Positions 9,113 to 17,041 of a stretch of DNA of 64,000 nucleotides are shown here, piece by piece. Positions within the stretch are counted from its first letter, which is position 1. Every line of letters begins with the position of its first letter. Source of the stretch: Alistipes sp. GTDB lineage: Bacteria > Bacteroidota > Bacteroidia > Bacteroidales > Rikenellaceae. Location of the stretch: the NCBI GenBank assembly GCA_017935185.1, contig JAGBIC010000032.1, forward strand, positions 1 to 64,000. Direction: 5' to 3'. The notes below the pieces were generated by a model. The model ran no database searches. It was not told the DNA's origin and saw only the letters and a program-made list of their open reading frames with translations. A program made the translations under genes and the position numbers.

Positions 9113-11059
9113 TTAGTCTTTGTAGTTACGCTGAGCGCGGTGTATAAACTCATAGTCGAGAACCTCTTTTGTCATTTCGGGCTCTACGTCCATACCCTTG
9201 TACTCCCAAACTGCTGCGTAAGCAAACTTGTCATCGTGGCGAAGTGCCTCACCATCCTCGGTCTGGTGCTCTGAGCGGAAGTGACCACCGCAAGACTCCT
9301 CACGGTTCAATGCGTCACGAGCCATAAGCTCACCCAACTCAAGATAGTCTACCAAACGGATAGCCTTCTCCAACTCAACGTTAAATGAATCGGCTGTACC
9401 TACAACCTTAACATCACTCCAGAACTCCTTGCGCAGGGCCTGAATCTCGGCGATGGCAGTCTCCAAAGACTCCTTGGTACGAGCCATACCTACGTTGTTC
9501 CACATGATGTTGCCCAAACGCTTGTGGATATCATCAACTGACTGCTTACCATTGATAGAAAGCAACTTCTCGATCTTCTCCTTAACAGCCTTCTCTGCCT
9601 CGGCAAATGCGGGAGTGTCGGTTGATACCTTTGGTGCCTGAATCTTCTTTGACAGATAATCGCCGATAGTGTAGGGCAATACGAAATAACCGTCAGCAAG
9701 ACCCTGCATCAATGCTGATGCACCCAAGCGGTTTGCGCCGTGGTCAGAGAAGTTGGCCTCACCGATAGCGTACAAGCCGGGGATGGTAGTCATAAGGTTG
9801 TAGTCAACCCAGATACCACCCATTGTGTAGTGAACTGCGGGGAAGATCTGCATCGGCTGCTCATAGGGATTCACGTCGGTAATCTCCTCATACATGTCGA
9901 AGAGGTTGCCGTAGCGCTGCTTAATTGTCTCCTTACCCAAACGCTCGATGGCGGTCTTGAAATCGAGGAATACAGCCAAACCTGTCTCGTTTACACCAAA
10001 GCCTGCGTCACAACGCTCTTTTGCGGCGCGTGATGCTACGTCACGAGGAACAAGGTTACCGAATGCGGGGTAGCGGCGCTCCAAGTAGTAATCGCGATCC
10101 TCCTCGGCGATATCTGAAGGCATCTTTGTGCCCTTGCGGATAGCCTCAACATCCTCCAACTTCTTGGGAACCCAGATGCGGCCATCGTTACGCAATGACT
10201 CTGACATCAATGTCAATTTTGACTGCTGTGTACCGTGGATGGGAATACAGGTGGGGTGAATCTGTGTAAAGCAGGGGTTAGCAAAACCTGCACCCTTGCG
10301 GTAGCACTGGAATGCCGCAGAGCCGTTTGAACCCATGGCATTTGTAGAGAGGAAGAATACATTACCGTAACCACCTGTTGCAATAACCACGGCGTGAGCA
10401 CCGTGACGCTCGATCTCGCCGGTTACAAGGTTACGAGCAATGATACCCTTTGCCTCGCCATCCTCAACTACGATATCCAACATCTCCTGACGGGGATAGC
10501 TCTTTACAGAACCTGCTGCAATCTCCTTGTTCAAGGCTGCATATGCACCCAAAAGGAGCTGCTGGCCGGTCTGACCACGAGCGTAGAATGTACGTGATAC
10601 TTGAGCGCCACCGAATGAACGGTTGGCCAACAAACCGCCGTACTCACGAGCGAAGGGAACACCCTGTGCTACGCACTGGTCGATGATGAGGTTTGAAACC
10701 TCGGCCAAACGGTATACGTTAGCCTCGCGTGCGCGGTAGTCACCACCCTTGATGGTGTCGTAGAAAAGACGATATACAGAGTCGTTATCGTTCTGATAGT
10801 TCTTTGCTGCATTGATACCACCCTGTGCTGCGATAGAGTGAGCACGACGAGGTGAATCCTGAATGCAGAATACCTTTACGTTGTAACCCAACTCACCGAG
10901 TGAAGCAGCTGCAGATGCACCACCGAGACCTGTACCTACGATGATGATGTCGAGCTTACGCTTGTTTGCGGGGCTTACAACTTTAATCGCTGCCTTATGG
11001 TTGCTCCACTTCTGTGACAACTCGCCGGCAGGTGTTTTTGAATCTAACTTCAAAGCCAT
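9113..11059 (-). CDS. sdhA: Succinate dehydrogenase/fumarate reductase flavoprotein subunit
   Basis: The 648-residue catalytic subunit interconverts succinate and fumarate on the cytoplasmic face of the inner membrane. The N-terminal dinucleotide-binding motif is [18 protein letters not shown]. The covalent-FAD histidine lies in [17 protein letters not shown] (near residue 73). Downstream are the capping-domain and active-site segments (HPTCIPIHG, and [20 protein letters not shown]). The length and these motifs match the Bacteroidota/epsilon-type B-class enzyme. It lies between sdhC and sdhB and is co-transcribed with them from the promoter before sdhC. Confidence 0.97.
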   Translation of the reverse strand: MALKLDSKTPAGELSQKWSNHKAAIKVVSPANKRKLDIIIVGTGLGGASAAASLGELGYNVKVFCIQDSPRRAHSIAAQGGINAAKNYQNDNDSVYRLFYDTIKGGDYRAREANVYRLAEVSNLIIDQCVAQGVPFAREYGGLLANRSFGGAQVSRTFYARGQTGQQLLLGAYAALNKEIAAGSVKSYPRQEMLDIVVEDGEAKGIIARNLVTGEIERHGAHAVVIATGGYGNVFFLSTNAMGSNGSAAFQCYRKGAGFANPCFTQIHPTCIPIHGTQQSKLTLMSESLRNDGRIWVPKKLEDVEAIRKGTKMPSDIAEEDRDYYLERRYPAFGNLVPRDVASRAAKERCDAGFGVNETGLAVFLDFKTAIERLGKETIKQRYGNLFDMYEEITDVNPYEQPMQIFPAVHYTMGGIWVDYNLMTTIPGLYAIGEANFSDHGANRLGASALMQGLADGYFVLPYTIGDYLSKKIQAPKVSTDTPAFAEAEKAVKEKIEKLLSINGKQSVDDIHKRLGNIMWNNVGMARTKESLETAIAEIQALRKEFWSDVKVVGTADSFNVELEKAIRLVDYLELGELMARDALNREESCGGHFRSEHQTEDGEALRHDDKFAYAAVWEYKGMDVEPEMTKEVLDYEFIHRAQRNYKD

Positions 11060-11107
11060 ATCTGTTATATTTTTATTGTTCTATGAAAATTGTTTGTGGC
11101 AGAGATA

Positions 11108-11845
11108 TTAGTGTCCTGCGCAGCAAGCTTCGGTGCAAACCTCGGCACCGCAACCGCAAAGGCTGCAAATGAAATAGACAACAACAACAGCCATAAAGCC
11201 GAGGATTACCAATGTAGAGATAACCTTGGCAGCGCACTTGATGCGGGGATACCATGTGTCGTTAGCCCAACCTACGGTCTGAACCATAGACCAGATACCG
11301 TGGTTAAGGTGCAACCACAAAGCTGCGAGCCATACGATGTAGATTACCACGTTGTACCACTTTGAGAATGTGTAGGCGATAAGAGCAGCGCCATCGGTTG
11401 CGTGAACGAATGCGTCGCCAACCATAGAGCCCTCGGCACCACACAGCTCAACGAACATCATCTTTGACCAGAAGTGGCAGAGGTGTACCAAAAGACCAAC
11501 CACTACGATGAAGCCCAAAAGAAGCATGTTCTTAGAAGCCCACTCAACGCCCGGCTCGTTAACTGTAATAGCGTAACGCTGCGCGCCGCGAGCACGGTAG
11601 TTGTTGATTGTAAGGATAAGGGCATAAACAAAGTGAAGCACAACCAAAGCGGCAAGACCAACAGTTGCAACTACGGCATACCAGTTAGCACCCAGCAATG
11701 CGCAGATGGTGTTGTAGGCCTCGGGGCTGATGAGCGACACGAGGTTCATGGCCATGTGGAAAAGAAGGAAGAGAACAAGGCAACATCCTGTTACACTCAT
11801 CACCAACTTCTTACCAAGAGATGAATTGCATAAAAAACAGCTCAT
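11108..11845 (-). CDS. sdhC: Succinate dehydrogenase/fumarate reductase cytochrome b subunit
   Basis: The 245-residue integral membrane subunit anchors the complex and carries electrons from menaquinol. About five membrane helices are visible, beginning with LVMSVTGCCLVLFLLFHMAMN and ending with VISTLVILGFMAVVVVYFIC. Histidines in or next to helices (HMAMN, HFVYALILT, HLCHFWSK, HLNHGIWS) are the expected haem ligands of a di-haem, single-polypeptide (type B) anchor, which explains the absence of an sdhD. A Cys-rich tail (CSLCGCGAEVCTEACCAGH) is unusual and may be a lineage feature. It is the first gene of the operon. Confidence 0.93.
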   Translation of the reverse strand: MSCFLCNSSLGKKLVMSVTGCCLVLFLLFHMAMNLVSLISPEAYNTICALLGANWYAVVATVGLAALVVLHFVYALILTINNYRARGAQRYAITVNEPGVEWASKNMLLLGFIVVVGLLVHLCHFWSKMMFVELCGAEGSMVGDAFVHATDGAALIAYTFSKWYNVVIYIVWLAALWLHLNHGIWSMVQTVGWANDTWYPRIKCAAKVISTLVILGFMAVVVVYFICSLCGCGAEVCTEACCAGH

Positions 11846-11918
11846 AATTTAAAAATTTTGTTTATTTTTGTTTGTGAAATTGTTTCTTTTGTAAAAAGAA
11901 CCTGCATCAATATTAGTG

Positions 11919-11948
11919 CAAAGATAGTAATTGTTCGTGGAATAACAA
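11919..11948 (-). promoter_or_regulatory. Promoter of sdhCAB
   Basis: Minus-strand TATCTTTG (11919-11926) with TTG (11946-11948) 19 bp upstream. The predicted leader to the sdhC start is about 65 nt and rich in A and T. Confidence 0.72.
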
Positions 11949-11999
11949 TGAATAATATGCGATTTTTGTGTGTAAATAGGCATAAACGGTAGGTTTATT

Positions 12000-12527
12000 A
12001 TGAAGATAGGTATCAGACGTGAGGTGAAAATACGAACTTCGGCCATGACGGCCGAGGAATTTGCTCTGCAAAGCGGTGCTGTGTGTAGCTCTGTGGGCTG
12101 TGTTATTGAGGCTTTGAGCCCTTCTGTTTTAGCACTTTTTTTGCCATTATCGGATGAAGTTGATATATCGCCTTTGCTGAATCGGTTTTCGTGTAGAATT
12201 GTTGTGCCACGTGTGGCGGAGAGTGGATTTGATATGAATTTCTATGATTATTCTGCCGATAATATGGAGGTTGGTGCCTATGGTATTGTCGAACCGCAAG
12301 GCGGTGAACCGTGTCGGGTAAGTGATATTGATGTGATGATTGTACCCGGGGTGGCATTCACTCCCGATGGTGCTCGCCTTGGCAGAGGTAAGGGTTATTA
12401 CGACCGCTACATGTCGCAGCAGGGGTTCAGGGCCTATAAAATCGGAGTCTGTTTTGCGCATCAAATATATGATGAACTGCCTGTCGAGCCGCACGATTGC
12501 TGTGTAGATAGAGTTATTTGCGGATAA
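12000..12527 (+). CDS. 5-formyltetrahydrofolate cyclo-ligase
   Basis: A 175-residue cytoplasmic enzyme that converts 5-formyl-THF to 5,10-methenyl-THF using ATP, returning a storage folate to one-carbon metabolism. The C-terminal signature PGVAFTPDGARLGRGKGYYD is the family's ATP/substrate loop. The preceding IDVMIVPG strand and the terminal DRVICG fit the fold. The length is typical. The gene is divergent from sdhC and separated by about 150 bp; no clear TAnnTTTG is seen before it. It stands alone, since the next gene has its own promoter. Confidence 0.9.
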   Translation: MKIGIRREVKIRTSAMTAEEFALQSGAVCSSVGCVIEALSPSVLALFLPLSDEVDISPLLNRFSCRIVVPRVAESGFDMNFYDYSADNMEVGAYGIVEPQGGEPCRVSDIDVMIVPGVAFTPDGARLGRGKGYYDRYMSQQGFRAYKIGVCFAHQIYDELPVEPHDCCVDRVICG

Positions 12528-12581
12528 CTATCATACTATGTATGATAGGAAAAAAATATAGAAAAATAACTAAAGAAATAG

Positions 12582-12612
12582 TTGCAAAACTAAAATTTTA
12601 GTTATATCTTTG
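12582..12612 (+). promoter_or_regulatory. Promoter of the M28 peptidase-blaI-blaR operon
   Basis: TTG at 12582-12584 and TATCTTTG at 12605-12612 are 20 bp apart. The start codon is 93 bp downstream, a long leader of about 85 nt that could hold a regulatory site for the downstream BlaI-type repressor, though no palindrome was recognised by eye. Confidence 0.72.
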
Positions 12613-12705
12613 TTCTCGGAAAATGAGATGAATGTAATCGTATAACATCGTAACTTTATTTATGCTCCTAAACGAGCGAAATGTAATGTAATAATATCCA
12701 CAACC

Positions 12706-14250
12706 ATGAAGAAATTTTTATTATTGATGTCAGCTATGGTGCTGGCTGCAAATGTGGCGGTAAACGCCCAGTCCGTATTGTCTGATGAGATTGCTTACAA
12801 GATTAAGCGAGAGGGTTTTTCAAATTCAAAAATCGAGGAGCTGACTCAATTTATGACCGACCAGATGGGCCCTCGTTTGGCTGCATCGCAGCTTAAGTTG
12901 CGTGCCGAGAAGATGGCTATCGAGAAGCTGGAGGAGCTGGGTTTTTCAAATCCTCGTGCAGAATATGTTTACGACTTTGCAAAGGGTGGTTGGGACAACA
13001 AAATGAATTATGTGGCCATGACAGCACCTTATTATTGTAGCTTTGCCGCCAATCCCAAAGCGTGGTCGGGAAGTACCGATGGCTTGGTTCGTGGCGAATG
13101 TGTGTTGCTTGAGGCAAAGAGCATGGCCGATGTGGAGAAACTGAAGGGCCAGCTGGGTGGTAAAATCATTATTATGCCTGCAACGCAAACCTACGAGATG
13201 AAATTTACCCCTCTGGCATCACGCTATACCGACGAGCAACTTGCCGAGTTGGAAAAAGACCCGCGTGCCGAGTCGGGCGCAGCTCGCCGTATGTATTATG
13301 GTAGCTCGCAGTCTAATCGCGAGGTGCAGCAGGCGTTGATGGCTTTGCTTAAGGAGGAGAAAGTGTTGGCTATAATCAGCGGTGGCGGAACATTCAACGT
13401 GCCGAGTTCGCGCAGCGTAGGATATAAGGTGGGTGAGCCCGAGCCTACTCCCGAGATAATACTTCCTATCGAGGATCATGGTCGCATGGCCCGTATGCTG
13501 GCAAAGGGAGAGAAGGTAGAGATGGAGCTCAATATCAAGAATGAGTTTACCGATAATCAGAAAATCAATAATGTAATGGCCGAAATCCCCGGTAGTGACC
13601 CGAATTTGAAGGATGAGATTGTGCTTATAGGTGCGCACTTCGACTCGTGGCATGGTGGCACAGGCGGTGCCGATAATGCATCGGGTTGTATTGTAATGGT
13701 GGAGGCTATGCGTATTATCAAGGCTTTGGGCATTAAGCCTCGACGCACTATCCGTCTTGCGCTGTGGGGCGGTGAGGAGCAGGGACTCTATGGCTCATAT
13801 GGTTATGCAAATACCTATCCGTTGGATAATAAAAATAATAAGGTGAAGTCGGATTACGAGAAATTTGCACTTTATCTTAATATGGATAACGGCTCGGGAC
13901 GATTCCGTGGTATCTATCTCGAGGAGAACGATTTGGCCTTCCCATTCTTTGAGGCGTGGAAGAAACCTATCGAGTCGTTGGGCTTTACAACCCTGTCGCC
14001 GCGCCGCACCGGCGGTACCGACCATATGACTTTTAACAGCATAGGATTGCCCGCCTACCAGTTTATTCAGGATGAGTTGGAGTATAACCGCACCTATCAT
14101 ACCGTTATGGATACCTACGAGCGCTTGTCGCTTAGCGATTTGCGAACCGATGCTGTTATCGTGGCATGGCTGGCGTTGAATGCCGCGATGGATGATGCCC
14201 GTATTCCTGTAAAACCCGGGTATCCCGAGAATATTTATAAGAAAAAATAG
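12706..14250 (+). CDS. Exported M28-family zinc peptidase
   Basis: A 514-residue secreted aminopeptidase-like enzyme with signal peptide MKKFLLLMSAMVLAANVAVNA. An inserted PA-type region (about 100-270) precedes the di-zinc peptidase domain. Expected metal and catalytic residues are in place: H311 and D313 (GAHFDSWHGG), D323 (GGADNASG), E357/E358 (WGGEEQG), D394 (NMDNGSG) and H465 (RTYHTVMD). It acts in the periplasm or outside on peptides; specificity is unknown. It is followed after 4 bp by a BlaI-type repressor and then a BlaR1-like sensor, so the peptidase is probably the regulated output gene of that pair. Confidence 0.93.
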   Translation: MKKFLLLMSAMVLAANVAVNAQSVLSDEIAYKIKREGFSNSKIEELTQFMTDQMGPRLAASQLKLRAEKMAIEKLEELGFSNPRAEYVYDFAKGGWDNKMNYVAMTAPYYCSFAANPKAWSGSTDGLVRGECVLLEAKSMADVEKLKGQLGGKIIIMPATQTYEMKFTPLASRYTDEQLAELEKDPRAESGAARRMYYGSSQSNREVQQALMALLKEEKVLAIISGGGTFNVPSSRSVGYKVGEPEPTPEIILPIEDHGRMARMLAKGEKVEMELNIKNEFTDNQKINNVMAEIPGSDPNLKDEIVLIGAHFDSWHGGTGGADNASGCIVMVEAMRIIKALGIKPRRTIRLALWGGEEQGLYGSYGYANTYPLDNKNNKVKSDYEKFALYLNMDNGSGRFRGIYLEENDLAFPFFEAWKKPIESLGFTTLSPRRTGGTDHMTFNSIGLPAYQFIQDELEYNRTYHTVMDTYERLSLSDLRTDAVIVAWLALNAAMDDARIPVKPGYPENIYKKK

Positions 14251-14254
14251 ATCT

Positions 14255-14632
14255 ATGGCAGGAGATATTGAGCAACGTCGGCAGGAACTTACTCGAGCCG
14301 AGCTGGAGATTATGCAGATTCTGTGGAGTCTGGGTAAGGGCTTTGTGAATGATGTTTTGGCTGTGATGCCAGAGCCAAAGCCTGCGTACAATACCGTCTC
14401 TACAATTATCCGTATACTCGAGAAAAAGGGTTTTGTGGCTCATAATAGCTATGGTAAAAGCCACGAGTATTACCCGCTGGTGGATAAAGATAGTTATACA
14501 GGATGCTTTATGAATAGCGTTTTGAATAATTTTTTTGATGGATCTGCCAGCCGTATGGTGTCGTTCCTCTCTTCGAATAAATCTATCTCATTGGAGGAGG
14601 CTGACGAGATTATGAAGATGTTGAAAAGGTAG
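14255..14632 (+). CDS. BlaI/MecI-family transcriptional repressor
   Basis: A 125-residue winged-helix repressor. LTRAELEIMQILWSLGKGFV and YNTVSTIIRILEKKGFVAH are the recognition and wing segments of the family; the C-terminal helix is the dimerisation and cleavage part. BlaI proteins hold an operon off until a partner BlaR1 sensor protease triggers their cleavage. The gene starts 4 bp after the M28 peptidase stop and is followed by a BlaR1-like gene 23 bp later. No beta-lactamase is adjacent, so the signal is likely cell-envelope stress rather than resistance. Confidence 0.92.
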   Translation: MAGDIEQRRQELTRAELEIMQILWSLGKGFVNDVLAVMPEPKPAYNTVSTIIRILEKKGFVAHNSYGKSHEYYPLVDKDSYTGCFMNSVLNNFFDGSASRMVSFLSSNKSISLEEADEIMKMLKR

Positions 14633-14655
14633 ACAAACACTTATACGTTGTAGTT

Positions 14656-15636
14656 ATGATACGCTATGTAATAGAATTTATATTTTGCAGTGGGATGTTT
14701 TATGCGCTCTATAAGTTCATGCTTGAGGGCCGAGTGGCGCATCGCCTGTCGCGAATATATTTGATTGGTAGCGTGTTGTTGGCAATAGTAATTCCATTGT
14801 TGGAATTGCCCATATATCCGTCACATACGGTATGGTATGAATTTCCTGTAATCTCTTCTGCTGAATACGATGTGTCAGATGCGGCTGTAGGCGGAGTTGT
14901 GTATAGCCATCTCCATTGGAGTGTAATATTGAAGAGTGTTTTATGGGTGACATATGGTTTAATAGTGGCTGTGCAGATAATTGGCATGTTGCGACAGTTA
15001 TGGCTGATTGTCCAACTCCGCCGGCGCTCTGAACTCACCTTTTATGAGGTTTATACGTTAGCTGTGAATGAAAGGGTTAGAGCTCCTTTTTCGTTCTGGC
15101 GTACAATATTTATGAATCACCAGTATACGGGGCGAGAGCGTGAACAGGTGATAATTCACGAAAAGAGTCACGTGCAACACCATCATTCTGCCGAGAAACT
15201 TATGATGGAACTCGTATGTTCGGTGATGTGGTTTAATCCCTTTGTGTGGCTGATTGGCTCTGCTCTTGCCGAGGTGCATGAGTGGGAGGCCGACAGTGAT
15301 GTTCTGAAAGAAGGTTACGATGTTTACGAATACAGACAAATCATTTTCCGCCAACTCTTCGGTTATAATCCGGATATAACCTGTGGGTTGTTTAGTCAAA
15401 CTTCTAAAAAACGTTTCCTTATGATGACAAAATTCAAGAAGGGTAAACTATCCTTCATGCGCTTTGGCGCAGCAATCCCCTTGGTGGCGATTATGGTTAT
15501 GGCTTTTGGTACAGTAAGTGCCGAGCCAAAGGGTGCCATGGATGTAGGTGATGGTGCTTACAAATCGGTGAATGTTCAATCTGACGATGTACCCTTTACC
15601 GACTATGAGGAGTTGCATAGGTGGATGCTCACTTGA
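14656..15636 (+). CDS. BlaR1-like M56 membrane peptidase, cut short by in-frame TGA
   Basis: The membrane sensor-protease partner of the upstream BlaI. Helices at residues 1-20 and 35-55 and a third near 95-120 precede a cytoplasmic zinc protease domain with the HExxH motif HEKSH (168-172) and the conserved EVHEWEADSDVL. A further helix follows at about 270-290 (FGAAIPLVAIMVMAFGTVSA). The frame then ends at TGA 15634-15636, immediately before a periplasmic TonB-C-like domain that continues in the same frame. The protease part is intact and the product (326 aa) may still work, but the usual periplasmic domain would be lost. Alternatives are readthrough or a base-call error. Confidence 0.85.
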   Translation: MIRYVIEFIFCSGMFYALYKFMLEGRVAHRLSRIYLIGSVLLAIVIPLLELPIYPSHTVWYEFPVISSAEYDVSDAAVGGVVYSHLHWSVILKSVLWVTYGLIVAVQIIGMLRQLWLIVQLRRRSELTFYEVYTLAVNERVRAPFSFWRTIFMNHQYTGREREQVIIHEKSHVQHHHSAEKLMMELVCSVMWFNPFVWLIGSALAEVHEWEADSDVLKEGYDVYEYRQIIFRQLFGYNPDITCGLFSQTSKKRFLMMTKFKKGKLSFMRFGAAIPLVAIMVMAFGTVSAEPKGAMDVGDGAYKSVNVQSDDVPFTDYEELHRWMLT

Positions 15637-15939
15637 TTACGTTATCCTGCTGATGCCCTCAAAGAGGGTATGACGGGTGTGGTTAACGTCACTCTTGTGG
15701 TAGAACCTGACGGTCACTATTTTTGCAAGGCATTAGACGGTGTTAAGCCTTTTACAAAAGAGGTGAATTGCTTGTTGGATGTGTTGCCCGACTTCGCTGC
15801 TGTCGGTGGTACAAAAACTCGTGAAGTATCGTTTAGTGTAGGGTTTATTATCGAAGGCAAGAAAATTGATCCTAAAGTAATAGATGCTATAAAACACACA
15901 AACAATACGATATGGCTTGTTGGATACCCCAAAAAGTAG
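15637..15939 (+). pseudogene. TonB C-terminal-like domain cut off from the BlaR1-like gene
   Basis: In the same frame as the BlaR1-like gene, directly after its TGA, the sequence reads LRYPADALKEGMTGVVNVTL, the opening of a TonB C-terminal-like domain (pattern RYP-A-G-V-V-V). The domain runs to a stop at 15937-15939 with no further disruption. In Bacteroidota such domains are commonly fused to the C-terminus of M56 peptidases. An ATG at 15670 could start an 89-residue fragment, but it lies inside the domain. It is most simply the C-terminal third of one gene split by a single nonsense change. Confidence 0.75.
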
Positions 15940-15946
15940 CATTAAA

Positions 15947-15978
15947 AGAGCCTGCCGAGAGTGGCAGGCTCTAATTTT
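15947..15978. terminator. Bidirectional terminator between blaR-like and GH43 genes
   Basis: Perfect 10-bp stem AGAGCCTGCC/GGCAGGCTCT with a 6-base loop and a T-run (15975-15980) on the plus strand, lying between convergent genes. Confidence 0.88.
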
Positions 15979-16971
15979 TTACAATGCAATCTCTCCTTTG
16001 ATTTGCAGGGTATCTCCCAAATCCTCAATCTCGAAGATGTGGGCTCTCTCTTGCCCTGATGGCGAGTTGGGGGCGTGCAACACAAGGCACAGGCGGCCGT
16101 CGAAAGTGCGGAAAATCATGCCGTGGCCACCATGTTTGTCAAATAGAGGCTGCTCCTGCTGTCGCCATGGGCCGATAACCTTGCCTGTGGTAGATTCCGC
16201 TATGCCGATAGCATAGTTGCCATCCTTGAAGCTCGACCAAATCATCAATAGTTTGCCCGTTTTTGTGCGGTATAAGAAACATCCATCGGTTACGTATGTG
16301 CGAGAACCATCCTTGCGGGCAGAACCGGTTGACCATTTTGCGGCAGAGGCACAGAACAGGCGCATGGGTTGTCCAACGCTTGACGAGAGGTCGTCACGCA
16401 ATTTGATAAGTTCCATCGTGCCGTCAATCATCTCTACCCACTCGTGGCAATAAATCATATAGGGAGTGCCATCCTCCACCCATAAAGTGCCATCAAGACA
16501 CATCTCACCAAGTGGTGTGTGGGGGTGTTTGTTGTCGAAGGCTACAAATGGACCTTCGGGCGAGTTGGCATAGAAAATCTGTGTTGCACGATGCACATAT
16601 GCGAGGTGCCCCTCTTTGGGAGCTTTCCATACAATATCGCTGTTGAGCGTGGCGAAAAGATAGTATTTGTTCTTGTATTTATGCACCTCGGGTGCCCATA
16701 CTATACCTGTAAGCCAGTTGTCGTGTGGAACATCGAAAACGCGGATAGGGCCTTCCCATGTCTTGAGGTCTTTGCTCTTGTAGGCGACCATGCCACCGTA
16801 GGTTTGGCCATCGATTTTCTGTGATGATGATGCATACATATAATATACCCCCTCTTTTTCTACGGGCATAATAAATGGATCGCGGATATAGATATCCTGC
16901 AATGTTAATTGTGCGTTTGCGCCGGCGATATATGCCGCGGCAAACAAGATGGTTAGTAGTATTCGTTTCAT
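15979..16971 (-). CDS. Exported glycoside hydrolase family 43-like enzyme
   Basis: A 330-residue five-bladed beta-propeller enzyme with a cleavable signal peptide (MKRILLTILFAAAYIAGANA). The catalytic base Asp lies in YIRDPFIMP (about residue 30). GIVWAPEVHKYKNKYYLFAT is the family signature, and CLDGTLWVEDGTPYMIYCHE carries the second acidic pair. GH43 members cleave alpha-L-arabinose or beta-xylose linkages in plant glycans; the exact substrate cannot be read here. It follows the GH106 gene by 70 bp on the same strand, which suggests both act on a pectic side chain containing rhamnose and arabinose. Confidence 0.87.
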   Translation of the reverse strand: MKRILLTILFAAAYIAGANAQLTLQDIYIRDPFIMPVEKEGVYYMYASSSQKIDGQTYGGMVAYKSKDLKTWEGPIRVFDVPHDNWLTGIVWAPEVHKYKNKYYLFATLNSDIVWKAPKEGHLAYVHRATQIFYANSPEGPFVAFDNKHPHTPLGEMCLDGTLWVEDGTPYMIYCHEWVEMIDGTMELIKLRDDLSSSVGQPMRLFCASAAKWSTGSARKDGSRTYVTDGCFLYRTKTGKLLMIWSSFKDGNYAIGIAESTTGKVIGPWRQQEQPLFDKHGGHGMIFRTFDGRLCLVLHAPNSPSGQERAHIFEIEDLGDTLQIKGEIAL

Positions 16972-17041
16972 TAGGCTATTGATTTTGATTAGAATATAAG
17001 CTATACAAAAAAATATATTGATTTGCCCTGTGTTATATCAT

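Noticed and set aside
12530-12560. CATACTATGTATGAT palindrome after the folate cyclo-ligase gene
   Set aside because: Short AT-rich self-complementarity with a weak stem and no convincing terminator tail; not listed as a feature.
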